Positions 8,856 through 18,800 of a stretch of 64,000 nt of DNA are shown here, in pieces. The stretch is taken from contig CAWCVZ010000004.1 of the NCBI GenBank assembly GCA_963798865.1, positions 1,612,001 through 1,676,000 on the forward strand, read 5' to 3'. Within the stretch, counting starts at the first letter, position 1. Every line of letters starts with the position of its first letter. The notes beneath the pieces were generated by a model. It was not told the DNA's origin, ran no database searches, and saw nothing but the letters and a program-made list of their open reading frames with translations. This stretch comes from RBG-16-34-14 sp963798865 (GTDB lineage: Bacteria; Bacteroidota; Ignavibacteria; Ignavibacteriales; Ignavibacteriaceae). Made by a program: the position numbers and the translations under genes.

Positions 8856-9233
8856 TCATTTTTTTATAGAATTCAGGTAAAATAACTCAATTATTAGATA
8901 AAATATATAAAAAATGAAGATTGAAAATATAAAACTATTCCGATTTATATCCAAAAAAATGAAGATAAATAATATTATGAGAAGCATTGAAAACATCCTT
9001 ATGACAATTGATCCGAATACTATTTTAATAAAGGTTTTTTCATCTTTATTGAAGCTTATCTTTATTGACAAAAATCCCGCGATAAAATTAAGTGTGGAAA
9101 GAACTGAAGCGATAAGAATTGAAATGAACTGGGAAAAGGAAAAAATACTTGTTAGATATAAAATGGCTGGGGCTAGCAAAACAAACAGGATAGCGATTAA
9201 GACAGAAAAAATAAATCCTCTATTCTTAATCAT
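8856..9233 (-). CDS. AtpI-like small membrane protein of the ATP synthase operon
   Basis: The 125-residue protein has four predicted membrane helices: FIFSVLIAILFVLLAPAILYL, FSQFISILIASVLSTLNFIAG, FIKIVFGSIVIRMFSMLLIIL and FIFSIFIFYIFYLIIELFYL (boundaries approximate). Its position just upstream of atpB and its topology fit the ATP synthase I/AtpI-AtpR assembly-factor group. No catalytic motif is seen. The start overlaps the end of the upstream AtpZ-like gene by four bases (9230-9233). Confidence 0.65.
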   Translation of the reverse strand: MIKNRGFIFSVLIAILFVLLAPAILYLTSIFSFSQFISILIASVLSTLNFIAGFLSIKISFNKDEKTFIKIVFGSIVIRMFSMLLIILFIFIFLDINRNSFIFSIFIFYIFYLIIELFYLNSIKK

Positions 9234-9463
9234 TTTCCAGATTTAATAACTGCTTTAATAAAATTATATAAACCCGCAAATACCCCAAAAAAAGAACAAA
9301 TAATTGTTAACCAGGGAGAAGAATCAAATTTATTATCTAACCAAATTCCTAAAAAAGCCAATGCCGTAACTGTAACTGCAAGTTGAACTCCTAAACCAAG
9401 GTAAGGAGCATAATCTCTTAAATAACTTCCAGAATTTTTCTTCTCCCCGTTATTTCCATCCAT
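9230..9463 (-). CDS. AtpZ/AtpI family protein
   Basis: This 77-residue protein has two membrane helices, YLGLGVQLAVTVTALAFLGIW and WLTIICSFFGVFAGLYNFI, joined by LDNKFDSSP. That is the F0F1-ATPase subunit (AtpZ) pattern, with the conserved G.WLD..f...P segment. AtpZ and AtpI together have been linked to ion transport or c-ring assembly. It heads the ATP synthase operon and ends with a four-base overlap into the next gene. Confidence 0.8.
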   Translation of the reverse strand: MDGNNGEKKNSGSYLRDYAPYLGLGVQLAVTVTALAFLGIWLDNKFDSSPWLTIICSFFGVFAGLYNFIKAVIKSGK

Positions 9464-9465
9464 AT

Positions 9466-9855
9466 TTATTTAGGTAAAGGGGGCGTTATATTTGTTTTTG
9501 GTGTAAACGAACTTGTATCATCCATTTTACTATTACCATCGAATTTTGCGCCAGCTTCAACAACAAGAATTTTAGCAATAAGATCTCCTTTTAAAACTGC
9601 TTTTCCTTCAAGCACAACTTTCTCTTTAGCATTAAGTTTTCCAACAACTTTTCCGCCAACTGTAATAATATCAGCATTAACCTGACCATTAATATCGCCG
9701 CTTTCTCCTATTGTAACATTGCCTGTTACATTTACATCACCTTTAACAATTCCATCCACTCTAACATTCCCCTTACTAGAAAGTTTTCCTTCAATCACTA
9801 CACCTGAACTAATGATTGTTACTTCGTCACCGTTTTCAAATTTTGGCTTCATCAA
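9466..9855 (-). CDS. bactofilin
   Basis: Bactofilins polymerise without nucleotide into cytoskeletal filaments that often recruit peptidoglycan enzymes. The 129-residue product has a central beta-helix of repeating short strands: EGKLSSKGNVRVDGIVKGDV, NVTGNVTIGESGDINGQV, then GKVVGKLNAKEKVVLEG and GDLIAKILVVEAGAKFDG (residues about 20-108). Disordered tails flank it, the C-terminal one rich in Thr and Pro. It lies 16 bases downstream of a membrane-anchored M23 peptidase, a recurrent pairing in cell-shape loci. Confidence 0.93.
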   Translation of the reverse strand: MMKPKFENGDEVTIISSGVVIEGKLSSKGNVRVDGIVKGDVNVTGNVTIGESGDINGQVNADIITVGGKVVGKLNAKEKVVLEGKAVLKGDLIAKILVVEAGAKFDGNSKMDDTSSFTPKTNITPPLPK

Positions 9856-9870
9856 TTTTTTATCTCCTTT

Positions 9871-10689
9871 TTATTGGTTGTAAAATAAACTTTTAGGGTT
9901 AACCGGGTGCCCATCCTTCCATATTTCAAAATGGAGGTGAGGACCAGTGGTTGTTTCCCCAGAATTTCCGCTTAACGCAATCAGCTCCCCCTGGTGAACT
10001 AATTCTCTTGGCTTTTTTAACAATACTGAACAATGTTTATATACCGAAATATAACCATCCTCATGATTAATTATCATCATGTAGCCATCCTGAATTGTAT
10101 AATCTGCAAAAACAATATAACCATCGGCAGTTGAAAAAACAGATGTTCCTTTTTTTACAACGAAGTCTATGCCAATGTGACCTTTTTCTGAATTAAATTC
10201 CCTGCTTATAAATCCATTTACTGGCTTAGTAAAATAAACAGTTTGCTGTGGTTCAAGTAAAAACAATTTAATAAAATCCCTAAAAACTAACATAATGCTT
10301 CCGCCGGATTTCTTTTTTAGCGAATCATTTTTACCGTTCAATGATTTAAGTAAAGAGGAATCCCCAAGCATTATTGCATATTTTAAACGTTCATTTGTTG
10401 ATTTCAGGCTTTCAAGTTCTTTTGATAAAAAAATCATTCTTTGGTTAAGCTCTTCAATTTTACTTACTTCTTCACCGGAAAATTTTTTATTAGGAAGAAA
10501 AATATCTCCCAAAGATGTTATTGAAAAAAAAATAAAACCAAGAATTGAAATAATCAAAGTATAACCAGAAAGCAGAACTATAATTTTTGTAAGTGAAAAC
10601 TTATGAGATTTAGCTCCTGATGCAGCATGTTCTGGTATAATAAGTATAAAAAAATTTTTTATTTTTTTTAAAGAATTAAAAATTTTCAA
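9871..10689 (-). CDS. membrane-anchored M23 (LytM-type) peptidase
   Basis: M23 enzymes are zinc endopeptidases that cleave peptidoglycan cross-bridges or stems. The 272-residue protein has a short cytoplasmic basic end, one membrane helix (about 32-56), a coiled-coil-like stretch (about 70-105), and the catalytic domain in the last 110 residues. Zinc ligands are seen in GHIGIDF (HxxxD) and GPHLHFEIW (HxH), so the site looks complete. The next gene is a bactofilin, suggesting the filament positions this enzyme during shape control. Confidence 0.93.
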   Translation of the reverse strand: MKIFNSLKKIKNFFILIIPEHAASGAKSHKFSLTKIIVLLSGYTLIISILGFIFFSITSLGDIFLPNKKFSGEEVSKIEELNQRMIFLSKELESLKSTNERLKYAIMLGDSSLLKSLNGKNDSLKKKSGGSIMLVFRDFIKLFLLEPQQTVYFTKPVNGFISREFNSEKGHIGIDFVVKKGTSVFSTADGYIVFADYTIQDGYMMIINHEDGYISVYKHCSVLLKKPRELVHQGELIALSGNSGETTTGPHLHFEIWKDGHPVNPKSLFYNQ

Positions 10690-10698
10690 TTTAAAACC

Positions 10699-11334
10699 TT
10701 AGCTTAACTTTTTTAACAGGTCGTCAAATTTAATTTTTCCTTCGCGGATTAAATTTAAATTATTATTAGTCAGATCAATAATTGTGGAGTATTCATTCAT
10801 TAGTTTTTTTCGTGTATAAAAAATAGAACTAACCTCCGAACCAAATTCATCTCTTATCAAAATGGGATCGAATAGAGGTTTCTCATTACTCCGGTTTACA
10901 CTTGTAGATATCATTGGCATATTAACAGCCTCAAGCAGCTTCAAACAAAATCTGTTATTTGGTATCCTGAACGCCGCTGTTTCAATGTTAAGAACTTTTG
11001 AAGTTTTTTTATTCAATTTTAAAACAACAGAAACAGGATTAGGCCATATTGATAATAAAAAATCAAGATGCTTTTCAGAATGAATTTCAGTATAGGTTAA
11101 AAGATTATCAATATTGTTAATTAGCAGAATATATTTTTTTACTGACGGCCTTTGTTTTATTTCATCTATTTTGTTTACTGCTTCTTCATTAAACGGGTTA
11201 GCGGCAAATCCATAAATTGTATCTGTTGGATGTATAAAAATTGCACCTTCTAAATATAATTTTTTTGCTCTCTGAACCGCTTCATCAATATTTTCGTCTA
11301 TATTAAAAAGCTCTGCTAATTTTGATTCAATCAT
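10699..11334 (-). CDS. YrdC/Sua5-family protein (TsaC-like)
   Basis: TsaC/Sua5 makes threonylcarbamoyl-AMP for the t6A modification of tRNA. The 211-residue protein has the nucleotide-binding opening GAIFIHPTDTIYGFAANPFN (about residues 30-49), followed by EIKQRPSVKKYILLI, PNPVSVVLKLN, then AAFRIPNN and MISTSVNRSNEKP. It lacks a Sua5 C-terminal domain. Several FCB genomes carry two YrdC paralogues, so a role other than t6A synthesis cannot be excluded. It overlaps the upstream GT9 gene by eight bases. Confidence 0.85.
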   Translation of the reverse strand: MIESKLAELFNIDENIDEAVQRAKKLYLEGAIFIHPTDTIYGFAANPFNEEAVNKIDEIKQRPSVKKYILLINNIDNLLTYTEIHSEKHLDFLLSIWPNPVSVVLKLNKKTSKVLNIETAAFRIPNNRFCLKLLEAVNMPMISTSVNRSNEKPLFDPILIRDEFGSEVSSIFYTRKKLMNEYSTIIDLTNNNLNLIREGKIKFDDLLKKLS

Positions 11335-12340
11335 TTAACATCTTTTCAATTTTTGAAATTACTATTCCCGGTTTCAATAAAAAACCGCAATCAAATGTGC
11401 CAACAGGGCATTCATTATAACCATGAATTCCACAAGGCTTGCAAAATAAATCATCATAACTTAAATAGCTACTTTTTTCATTGTATGGATAAAATCCAAA
11501 ATTATAAGAAGTAGAACAATATAAAGTTAAAACCGGAATATCAGCACACATGCCCATATGCGTTGGAGCACTATCATTTGAAATTAAAAGTTTTGTACAG
11601 GTCAGAAGTTCTATAGATTCCGATACGGAAAAAATCCCTGAGCAAGAAATTATATTACTATTTAAAATTAATTTGTCACAAATTTCTTTATCGTTTTTCC
11701 CACCAAGGAGAATAATTTTATATCCTTTATCAACCAGCGCCAGGATTATTTTTTCAAAATATTCAGATGGGTATCGTTTTGTATTCCATATACTTCCGGG
11801 GGCAACAGCAACAATATTATTTCCAAGGTTATTATCACTAATGAATTTTCGAATTTTTTCTTTTACGACAAGATTAATTTTTAATTTAGGCTTAATCCTC
11901 CAGCTCTGTTCATCATATTTAAATTCAATTAAATCAAGATTTCTCTGGACTTCATGTAACTGGTAATTATAGGGAATCAGATGTTTATACGCGTGCATTA
12001 AGCTGCTATTATCAAAACCATAAGTTTCACGGATATCAGACAGCAAAACAATTAGGGAAGTTCTAAATGAGCGGTGAGGAGAATATAATTTTGTATAATT
12101 TTTTTCTTTTAATTTTTTTGAAAATTTATATGTTGAGAAGATTGATTTATGTTCACTTTTTTTATCAAGGATAATGACCTCATTTACATCTGCAGAAGAA
12201 GAAAAAATATCAGATATTAAAGGATTAGAAATAACATCAATTAAACTGTCGGGATAAATTTCTTTAAGTTTTTGAACTAGGGGTAATGTTAAAATTGCAT
12301 CGCCGATGAAAGCGGTTTGAATTATTAAAATCTTTTCCAT
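11327..12340 (-). CDS. GT9-family glycosyltransferase (heptosyltransferase-like)
   Basis: GT9 enzymes add heptose or related sugars to the LPS core. The 337-residue product opens with MEKILIIQTAFIGDAILTLP, the family's acceptor-side glycine motif. The C-terminal nucleotide-sugar domain shows VVAVAPGSIWNTKRYPSEYF (about residues 178-197), GYKIILLGGKNDKEI and LLISNDSAPTHMGMCADIPV. A Cys-rich end (FCKPCGIHGYNECPVGTFDC) is common in this family. The sugar cannot be told from sequence. Confidence 0.9.
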   Translation of the reverse strand: MEKILIIQTAFIGDAILTLPLVQKLKEIYPDSLIDVISNPLISDIFSSSADVNEVIILDKKSEHKSIFSTYKFSKKLKEKNYTKLYSPHRSFRTSLIVLLSDIRETYGFDNSSLMHAYKHLIPYNYQLHEVQRNLDLIEFKYDEQSWRIKPKLKINLVVKEKIRKFISDNNLGNNIVAVAPGSIWNTKRYPSEYFEKIILALVDKGYKIILLGGKNDKEICDKLILNSNIISCSGIFSVSESIELLTCTKLLISNDSAPTHMGMCADIPVLTLYCSTSYNFGFYPYNEKSSYLSYDDLFCKPCGIHGYNECPVGTFDCGFLLKPGIVISKIEKMLND

Positions 12341-12376
12341 TTCAAATTCTATTTCTTTTTTATTGCCTTTGAAAGA

Positions 12377-13247
12377 TCAATATTTCCATCTCTTATGCAT
12401 CCATAGCCATTGTTCAGGGTATTGTCTTATATACTTTTCAAGAAATGAAGTATGCCTTTGACTAATCTCAATAATTTTTTCTTCTTCATTTTCGGAAAGA
12501 TTACTTAAATCAATTTCTTCAAGAATCACTTTATATGAATAATCCTGCTGTCTTATTGTTAAACCATAAATCAAAGGAGCCCCGGTTTTAACAGCAAGCA
12601 AAGCCGGACCAGAAAAAACAGCAGTACTTATTCCAAAGAAATTTACCCTGATTCCTTCCTGAGGACCTCTTTGATCGGCAACCATTGCTAAAATATTTTT
12701 ATTTTTTAATTCCTTATAAATCTGTCTTATGGATATTCCCAGCGGTATAATATCATTAATCCATCGGGTTCTTGCTTTATTCATCCAGCTATCTACATAA
12801 GGATTTCTCTGCTGTTTAACAACAACATGAAAGGGAATGTTTATTCTTGCGCTAACTGATGCTGCTATATATTCCCAGTTTCCAAAATGAGCGGAGAGAA
12901 GAATAACACCTTTTCCTTCTGAATATTTTTTTGATATCAAATCTGCATTTGTTATTGGAAGTATATTAATAATTTCTTCTTTGCTCAAAGCCGGGATGCA
13001 CATAATTTCTATTAAGCTGATAATAAAATTTTTATAGCAGCTGAACGCAATTTTTTTTATTTGATCATCACTGTATCCGGGGAATGCTTTCTTAAGGTTT
13101 TCAAATACAACATTTCTTCCTTATAGGAATAAGATAGAAAAATAAATAAGAAAGCGGAGAGGAGAATTTCCTGGCAAAATTTAAACCACAGAAACGAAAA
13201 AAGTAACTTAATGAAATGAATAAAATATATTCCGAAATATTCTGCAT
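12377..13247 (-). pseudogene. LpxL/HtrB-like lipid A acyltransferase, one frameshift
   Basis: These inner-membrane enzymes add secondary acyl chains to lipid A. The 5' part reads MQNISEYILFISLSYFFRFC and continues to SYLFFYLIPIRK. After a one-base shift near 13113-13125 it resumes as NVVFENLKKAFPGYSDDQIK and on to the stop at 12377. The total is about 290 residues, the normal length. The catalytic HX4E motif is present as LLSAHFGNWEYIAA, and ADQRGPQEGIRVNFFG matches the family. Removing one A of a three-A run restores the frame, so this is probably an intact gene with a sequence error. It lies upstream of the GT9 gene, consistent with an LPS core/lipid A role. Confidence 0.85.
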
Positions 13248-13341
13248 TAAACGATTAAATCTTTATGCAAATTTACTAATAGAGAGGGAAATAATTAACC
13301 CCGTTAATATTAAAAGGAAAAATAGCAGACAATGAAGATTC

Positions 13342-14712
13342 TTACATCGAACTGACTCTTCTTTCCCAATTATCATCACGTAATTCACCTCTTGCAGTAG
13401 AGTGAATTAATTGGTAATCTGAAAAGTTCGTTAAGTCTGCAAAAATAAAAACTATACCGCCTTCTATTTCATTATAATGCCATATCTCGTAAGGTTTAGT
13501 ATCAATCTGGTTAGGATATCTTTCAATTTCACTTGGTTCACCGTACTTCATATAAACCCTACCTCTATCTGTTTCCCAACCTTTTTTACCTAAAACTCCA
13601 TATTTTTGATTACATACTTCTATTCTTCTAAGATACTCAATATAATATTCATTTCTTACTGTTGAAGGATCGGTATCCCTTGCATTCCAGAATTCATATA
13701 AGAATTTTTGTTTTCCCTCTTCGCCTGACAAAGAACTATATTGGTCAATCTCCTGTTTGGTAGCAATATATTTTGATTTCTGAAATAAATCATCGAGTTC
13801 TTCTTCACTCATAGCTCCAAACTGAGTTGCAAAAACATTAGTAATTTTAGAATAAATTGAATCATTAACTTCCACTGATGGATTCAAAACATAAAACTTT
13901 TTAGAAGAGGAGACCCCGTAGTTTCCAGCGCTATCAATTAATGAAACGGTTAAAGTATAAGAATCTGTTGGGAATTTATTAACGGGTATGGTTCCAACTT
14001 CAACCCGAGAATCCGTAGTTTTGCTGAAGCTTTTTGATTTATTATAAAAAATATCTCCGCGGCTGTTATAGACCAGCGTATTTAATTTTAATGGAAAATC
14101 ATGAGTTACTTTTTGAAGATTATACAATTCAAAATAATTAAACAGAACCGGGATGTTTTCACCAAATATGGAAGTAGGTAGTGGAACAATTTCATAGCTG
14201 TTTTTATAGAAAACTGAATTCTTATTCTGGCTATCCTGAAGTATTTTTGACGCAATCTGAATATTACTTATTGAAATAGAATTTCTAACAAATGGCTCCA
14301 CTTTAATAGATTCACGATACGTTTTATTAATCGAACTATCATTAAAATTTTTCCCGCTGATCACGCATTCATACTCACCGGCAGGCAAAATAAAACTTAT
14401 AACACCAACAAGACTTTTATTCATGTCAGAGGTATCTTTTATCTCATGATTTATTTTCCACTCTTTATCAATGAGGGTTTTATGATTAAATGTTTCCGTA
14501 AGATCAATCGCAAGTGCACCTTCCAGAATAATTGAAGAATCTGTCTCTGTTTGGTAAAGACCTTTTTGCCCGAAAGAATAATAAAATTCTATAAAATTAG
14601 AAGTAGAATCATAACCAAACTGGGCATAGTCAAAATCAAAATCCAGTTTTTGCTGAGCACTGGAATAGAAACTCAGGAAAGAAAATGAAAAAACAAATAA
14701 TAAATTTTTCAT
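13342..14712 (-). CDS. secreted GWxTD-domain protein
   Basis: The 456-residue protein starts with a signal peptide (NLLFVFSFSFLSFYSSAQQ). The middle is beta-rich and probably Ig-like. The GWxTD domain occupies the last 130 residues, with QKFLYEFWNARDTDPSTVRN and the name motif GKKGWETDRGRVYMKYGEP (about residues 375-393). This domain is frequent in Bacteroidetes, Chlorobi and Acidobacteria, and its function is unknown. A strong terminator separates it from the PorV-family gene upstream. Confidence 0.85.
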   Translation of the reverse strand: MKNLLFVFSFSFLSFYSSAQQKLDFDFDYAQFGYDSTSNFIEFYYSFGQKGLYQTETDSSIILEGALAIDLTETFNHKTLIDKEWKINHEIKDTSDMNKSLVGVISFILPAGEYECVISGKNFNDSSINKTYRESIKVEPFVRNSISISNIQIASKILQDSQNKNSVFYKNSYEIVPLPTSIFGENIPVLFNYFELYNLQKVTHDFPLKLNTLVYNSRGDIFYNKSKSFSKTTDSRVEVGTIPVNKFPTDSYTLTVSLIDSAGNYGVSSSKKFYVLNPSVEVNDSIYSKITNVFATQFGAMSEEELDDLFQKSKYIATKQEIDQYSSLSGEEGKQKFLYEFWNARDTDPSTVRNEYYIEYLRRIEVCNQKYGVLGKKGWETDRGRVYMKYGEPSEIERYPNQIDTKPYEIWHYNEIEGGIVFIFADLTNFSDYQLIHSTARGELRDDNWERRVSSM

Positions 14713-14737
14713 GGTAAATCAATATTTAATTTAAAAT

Positions 14738-14767
14738 AAAAAGGCGTCCCTAATATGGACGCCTTTT
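14738..14767 (-). terminator. rho-independent terminator after the PorV-family gene
   Basis: AAAAGGCGTCC and GGACGCCTTTT form an 11-base stem around the loop CTAATAT. Read on the minus strand it is followed by a T-rich TTTTATTTTAA stretch. It lies 21 bases beyond the stop of the PorV-family gene (14788) and ends the TonB receptor-large protein-PorV run. Confidence 0.9.
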
Positions 14768-14787
14768 AAGATTAATTCAAGACAAAA

Positions 14788-15810
14788 TTAATCAAATATC
14801 ATTTTTACTGTAAAAACATGGTTAGCAGTCGGAAAATCATTTACATTTCTAAAAGCATAATCAAAAGCTAATCCTACATCAGATCCAATTTTATAATTCA
14901 CACCAGCACCAAAAGTAAACCCGAATACTGATTGATCATTATTTTCAACTAAAAAATTATAACCGCCCCTAAGGAAAAAAGTATTCATAAATCCATACTC
15001 CATTCCAAAATGCATTGCATTTTCCAGTGAATTATTTGCAGTAAACGTGGAACCAAGCATCAAATTATTTTGCTCATTGAATTCCTGTTTATATGCAAGG
15101 CTAAGTTCAAAAAAGCTAGGCATTTGAAACGGTTCGGCAATAATTTCATAAGCACCATTTGTTGATCCTAATGATGTACCGGGAACAGAGGTTTTTTGCT
15201 GTAGATTCTCTCCCGAGTAAGTCATATTCGTTCCAATATTTTTTAAAGTTGCTGCCATAGAAAGCTGAGGATTGAAATGATACAATACACCGAAATCTAT
15301 AGCTATACCACTGGCGTTTGTATTATCAATTGATTCGCTAACTAATTTTAGATTTGTTCCAACAGAAATTCTGTCGGTTATTACTTTTGAATAAGTTAAT
15401 CCCAATGTCAAAAATGATGGTGAGTAAGTGCTTCCAGTACCATCAGGAAATTCATTTGTAGTTACCGGAATATCACCAAAATCAAAAGTCTTAAAGCTGA
15501 TACCAACAGAACCAAGGTCACCTAATACAGTAGAAGCGGCAAAATAGGAAACATTAATGTCTGCGATATAACTCATGTAACTAAACATAATTTCAGTGTT
15601 ATCCCCCAAAGCTAAACCGGCTGGATTATAATAAATAGATTCTAAACCAGTTAAGCTTGCTAACATCGCCCCGCCAGTTGCAATTCCTCTACCACCAACG
15701 GGTATCAACAATTCTTCAGCACCGGTAGTTCCTTTTCTTGAAACATCACCGGCAAAAACTGTAGAACCGATGATCATAAAACTTAGCATTAGTAAAAATA
15801 TTTTTTTCAT
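14788..15810 (-). CDS. PorV/PorQ-family outer-membrane protein
   Basis: PorV is the type IX secretion shuttle barrel that receives cargo at the outer membrane. The 340-residue protein has a signal peptide (KKIFLLMLSFMIIGSTVFAG), then the family's N-terminal hallmark GAEELLIPVGGRGIATGGAM and LTGLESIYYNPAGLALGDNT (about residues 30-70). A series of amphipathic beta strands runs to the C-terminal aromatic residue (VFTVKMIFD). The barrel carries a normal OMP terminal signal. Being next to a large secreted protein suggests it serves that cargo. Confidence 0.87.
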   Translation of the reverse strand: MKKIFLLMLSFMIIGSTVFAGDVSRKGTTGAEELLIPVGGRGIATGGAMLASLTGLESIYYNPAGLALGDNTEIMFSYMSYIADINVSYFAASTVLGDLGSVGISFKTFDFGDIPVTTNEFPDGTGSTYSPSFLTLGLTYSKVITDRISVGTNLKLVSESIDNTNASGIAIDFGVLYHFNPQLSMAATLKNIGTNMTYSGENLQQKTSVPGTSLGSTNGAYEIIAEPFQMPSFFELSLAYKQEFNEQNNLMLGSTFTANNSLENAMHFGMEYGFMNTFFLRGGYNFLVENNDQSVFGFTFGAGVNYKIGSDVGLAFDYAFRNVNDFPTANHVFTVKMIFD

Positions 15811-15859
15811 TTTAAACTCCCGAATAATTTTATAGACAAAATCCTGTCCTTTAAAAATT

Positions 15860-18800
15860 TTAATATCTTTGAATTTGTTTCTGCGGCATAATTATAGAAA
15901 ATTTCAGAATCTTATCACCATACTTAGGTGATGAAACTATTGCTATATAAATGCCCGAAGCTACTCTCAAACCGGCTTCATTTTGTAAATTCCAGTTTAA
16001 GAACGGAGAAGTAGGAGAACTTTTATCAGCAGTTCCCAGCGTCTTTAACAATTGCCCTGATAACGAATATATTTTTATTGAAATATCAGTAGGCAAATTT
16101 GAGAATGTTACAAAAGGTTCGTCAGCCGGGCTGCCGGTATAGCTGGTTGCAATATTATAACCGTATAATGGATTTGGAAAAACATTTACTTTTTTAAATA
16201 AATCTTTTTCTTCATCCTGTGTTAACACACCCTGAAACCGGGTTTCAAATTCATAAACATCTTGTGATGTATAGGGATAATTACTTACAGGTAGTATAAA
16301 TTTATCCCCGGGAGAATAAAATGTAGCATTATCATTTTTTTGAACTCCAACAGCATAAAGCAGATCAAAATAAGATGACTGTGCAATCAGTCTTTGGTCA
16401 TTTGTGGCTGAAGCATCATCGGGAATTACATATCCCTTAAGATCAGCCCAAACCTGGGTACTTGCAGTGAAATTACCTTTATATACCTGCTGGTTTCCGT
16501 TAGGATCATATGTTTCATCAAATATAAAAATATATTCACCTGTACCGTCAACATTTGTTCCGGGGTCCCAAATACCATCCGGATTTCCACCTTCAGCAAC
16601 GCTTCTTTCCAAAAACCCAACTGTAAGCTGCCGTCTTTCACCAAATGCTGAATCTTCCTCCCAAACCTGGAATGGAACATCAACAAATCCTTCTCCAAGT
16701 TTACCCACACTACTTAAATCAACGGTAACATTCGGATTATTTGTATTAACAGCTTCACCATAAACATAAGACTGGCGTCTTAATGGGGCTGCAGCTCCGA
16801 CAAACCCGTTCATATATCTGTATGCTTTTTGGTTTTCACCAAAAATTATTTCCACACGGCGGATTTTATCAGCTGATATATAACTTGTTTGTTTCGTACT
16901 TAACTGACTACCTATATTATTTAATTTTGTAGTTGTTGGGGTAGTCAAATCTTCTTTAAGATAATAGAACCTAGTTTTTGAAGTATCATACCATTCATTA
17001 TTTGTATTAAATTGAATCGTACCAAGCACAGGAGCCTCTTGAGATAGTTTTACAATAAAACCATCCGTTGGTGTTTGCGAAATGGCAGGATTATTAAATA
17101 AATAATATTTTGCTGAATCAAGCAATACTGAGTTAGAAGTTACATTTTGCAGTTTCCAGAAAGCAGAATATTTAGTTGTTGATTTATCCTGGAAAAATGT
17201 AACCTTATATTTATTACCAGTTAAATCATTTTTAGAAACGATGTCATAAGTTAATTGCCCGTTACTGCCACCACCGGGAAGATGGGAACCGCTTCCAACT
17301 TCAACAGGAGGATTGTAAACATCTTCGCCAACATAAATACCACTTTTATTGTTATAATTAATAATAGTTTCAATGTTTTCAACTGTTTGTACAAATCCTG
17401 AAGAAGTTAAATAATAATTTCCTGGAGTTCCTACTGGCAGAGAATCAACATCTTTATTGATTAATGAAGAATAGTTAACCGCATAAGAAGTTACTGAGAA
17501 AAAATATGGTTTTCCTTTAACAAGATCCTCGCCTGTAAACGGATCTTGAGTAATTCTTAATCTTACTCTGCCATGATTAGGATCAACAAATACACTTGAA
17601 TCAAGCAGATTTGACGAATCAGCCGCAGCATATAATAATTCAATACCCCCCGTGTTTCCATTTTCAAGATATAAATCTTTAATAAAGTTTTTTATCTGGT
17701 AATTAGCTATTAGCTTTTTATTTGGCTGATTATTAATAAATGGTGTTGTGGAGTTGGTTTGATAAGCATAAACATTGAAACCCTGAAAATAATCATTATA
17801 GATATCATCTTTAAAAGGAATTTGTTCATTTGTACTCCACAAAAGGTCAATAAAGTTATCACTTGTTGATACCTGGACTTTTGGTACGGGCGGCGGTGCA
17901 GGGGCAGAAAAATTATTATCAAAAATTGTCTGTGCCCCTTCATCAATTTGTCGTGCAACAACAACTGAGTTAAGCGGATTGTTACCTTGCCCCACAACGT
18001 ATGCAACTACAACTTCCGTTTCTTCATTTTTTTTCAGAATAAATGGGCCTGTATTCTGCATCATTCTGGTATCTGAACGGGTTGTACAAACCCACCCTGT
18101 ATTAGTTACAGGGTCACCAGAATACCAAAACCGCTTATCAACATCAGCACAGTTAGTTGGGGGAAAGACAGTACTATAAGTCCAGTTACAAGGATCGAGT
18201 GGTGTTCCGGTTCTTGGAATTCCAAGCATATAATATCTTGCTTCAGTTGCTGTATTTGGATCATTAATTACTGCATCACCATTTATATACTGAACAAAGG
18301 AAGAGATACCAAGATTTTTTGCACCAGGATATTCCTGAACTCCCTTAATCTGTCCTCTTTCACTGAAAGCGGTGTCAAGAGGAGTATCAACACCCTCATC
18401 ATATACATTATTACCGTTATTATCAATATAAGTTTCGCCGGCTATATATGCTTTTGGTCCGGAAAAGAAATCGATAAAAAATGAGGGCGGATTTGCACCA
18501 TATCCATCGTTATCAGGACCATCAAAATCATTATTATATACATACCCGCAATTTCTTATTGTATCACTTCCAACAAGATCATCAGTATAATCTCCTAAAT
18601 CTGGATCAGCCCAAACTCCAAAATATGAATTATCCAGTTGATCCGGTTCATTAGGAGAACCTTTACCAACATATTTAATTCTATATCTGACAAATATCAG
18701 GTTGCCAATAGCTCCCTTTGCAGCAAATGCAAAGACAGTCTGCCTGACTTCGATACCTAACGGAGACACAGTATTCCATCTCCTTTGATTTTGAGGTAAG

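Noticed and set aside
11550..11966. 138-codon plus-strand frame opposite the GT9 gene
   Set aside because: Antisense to a well-supported glycosyltransferase; no ribosome site or recognisable motif.
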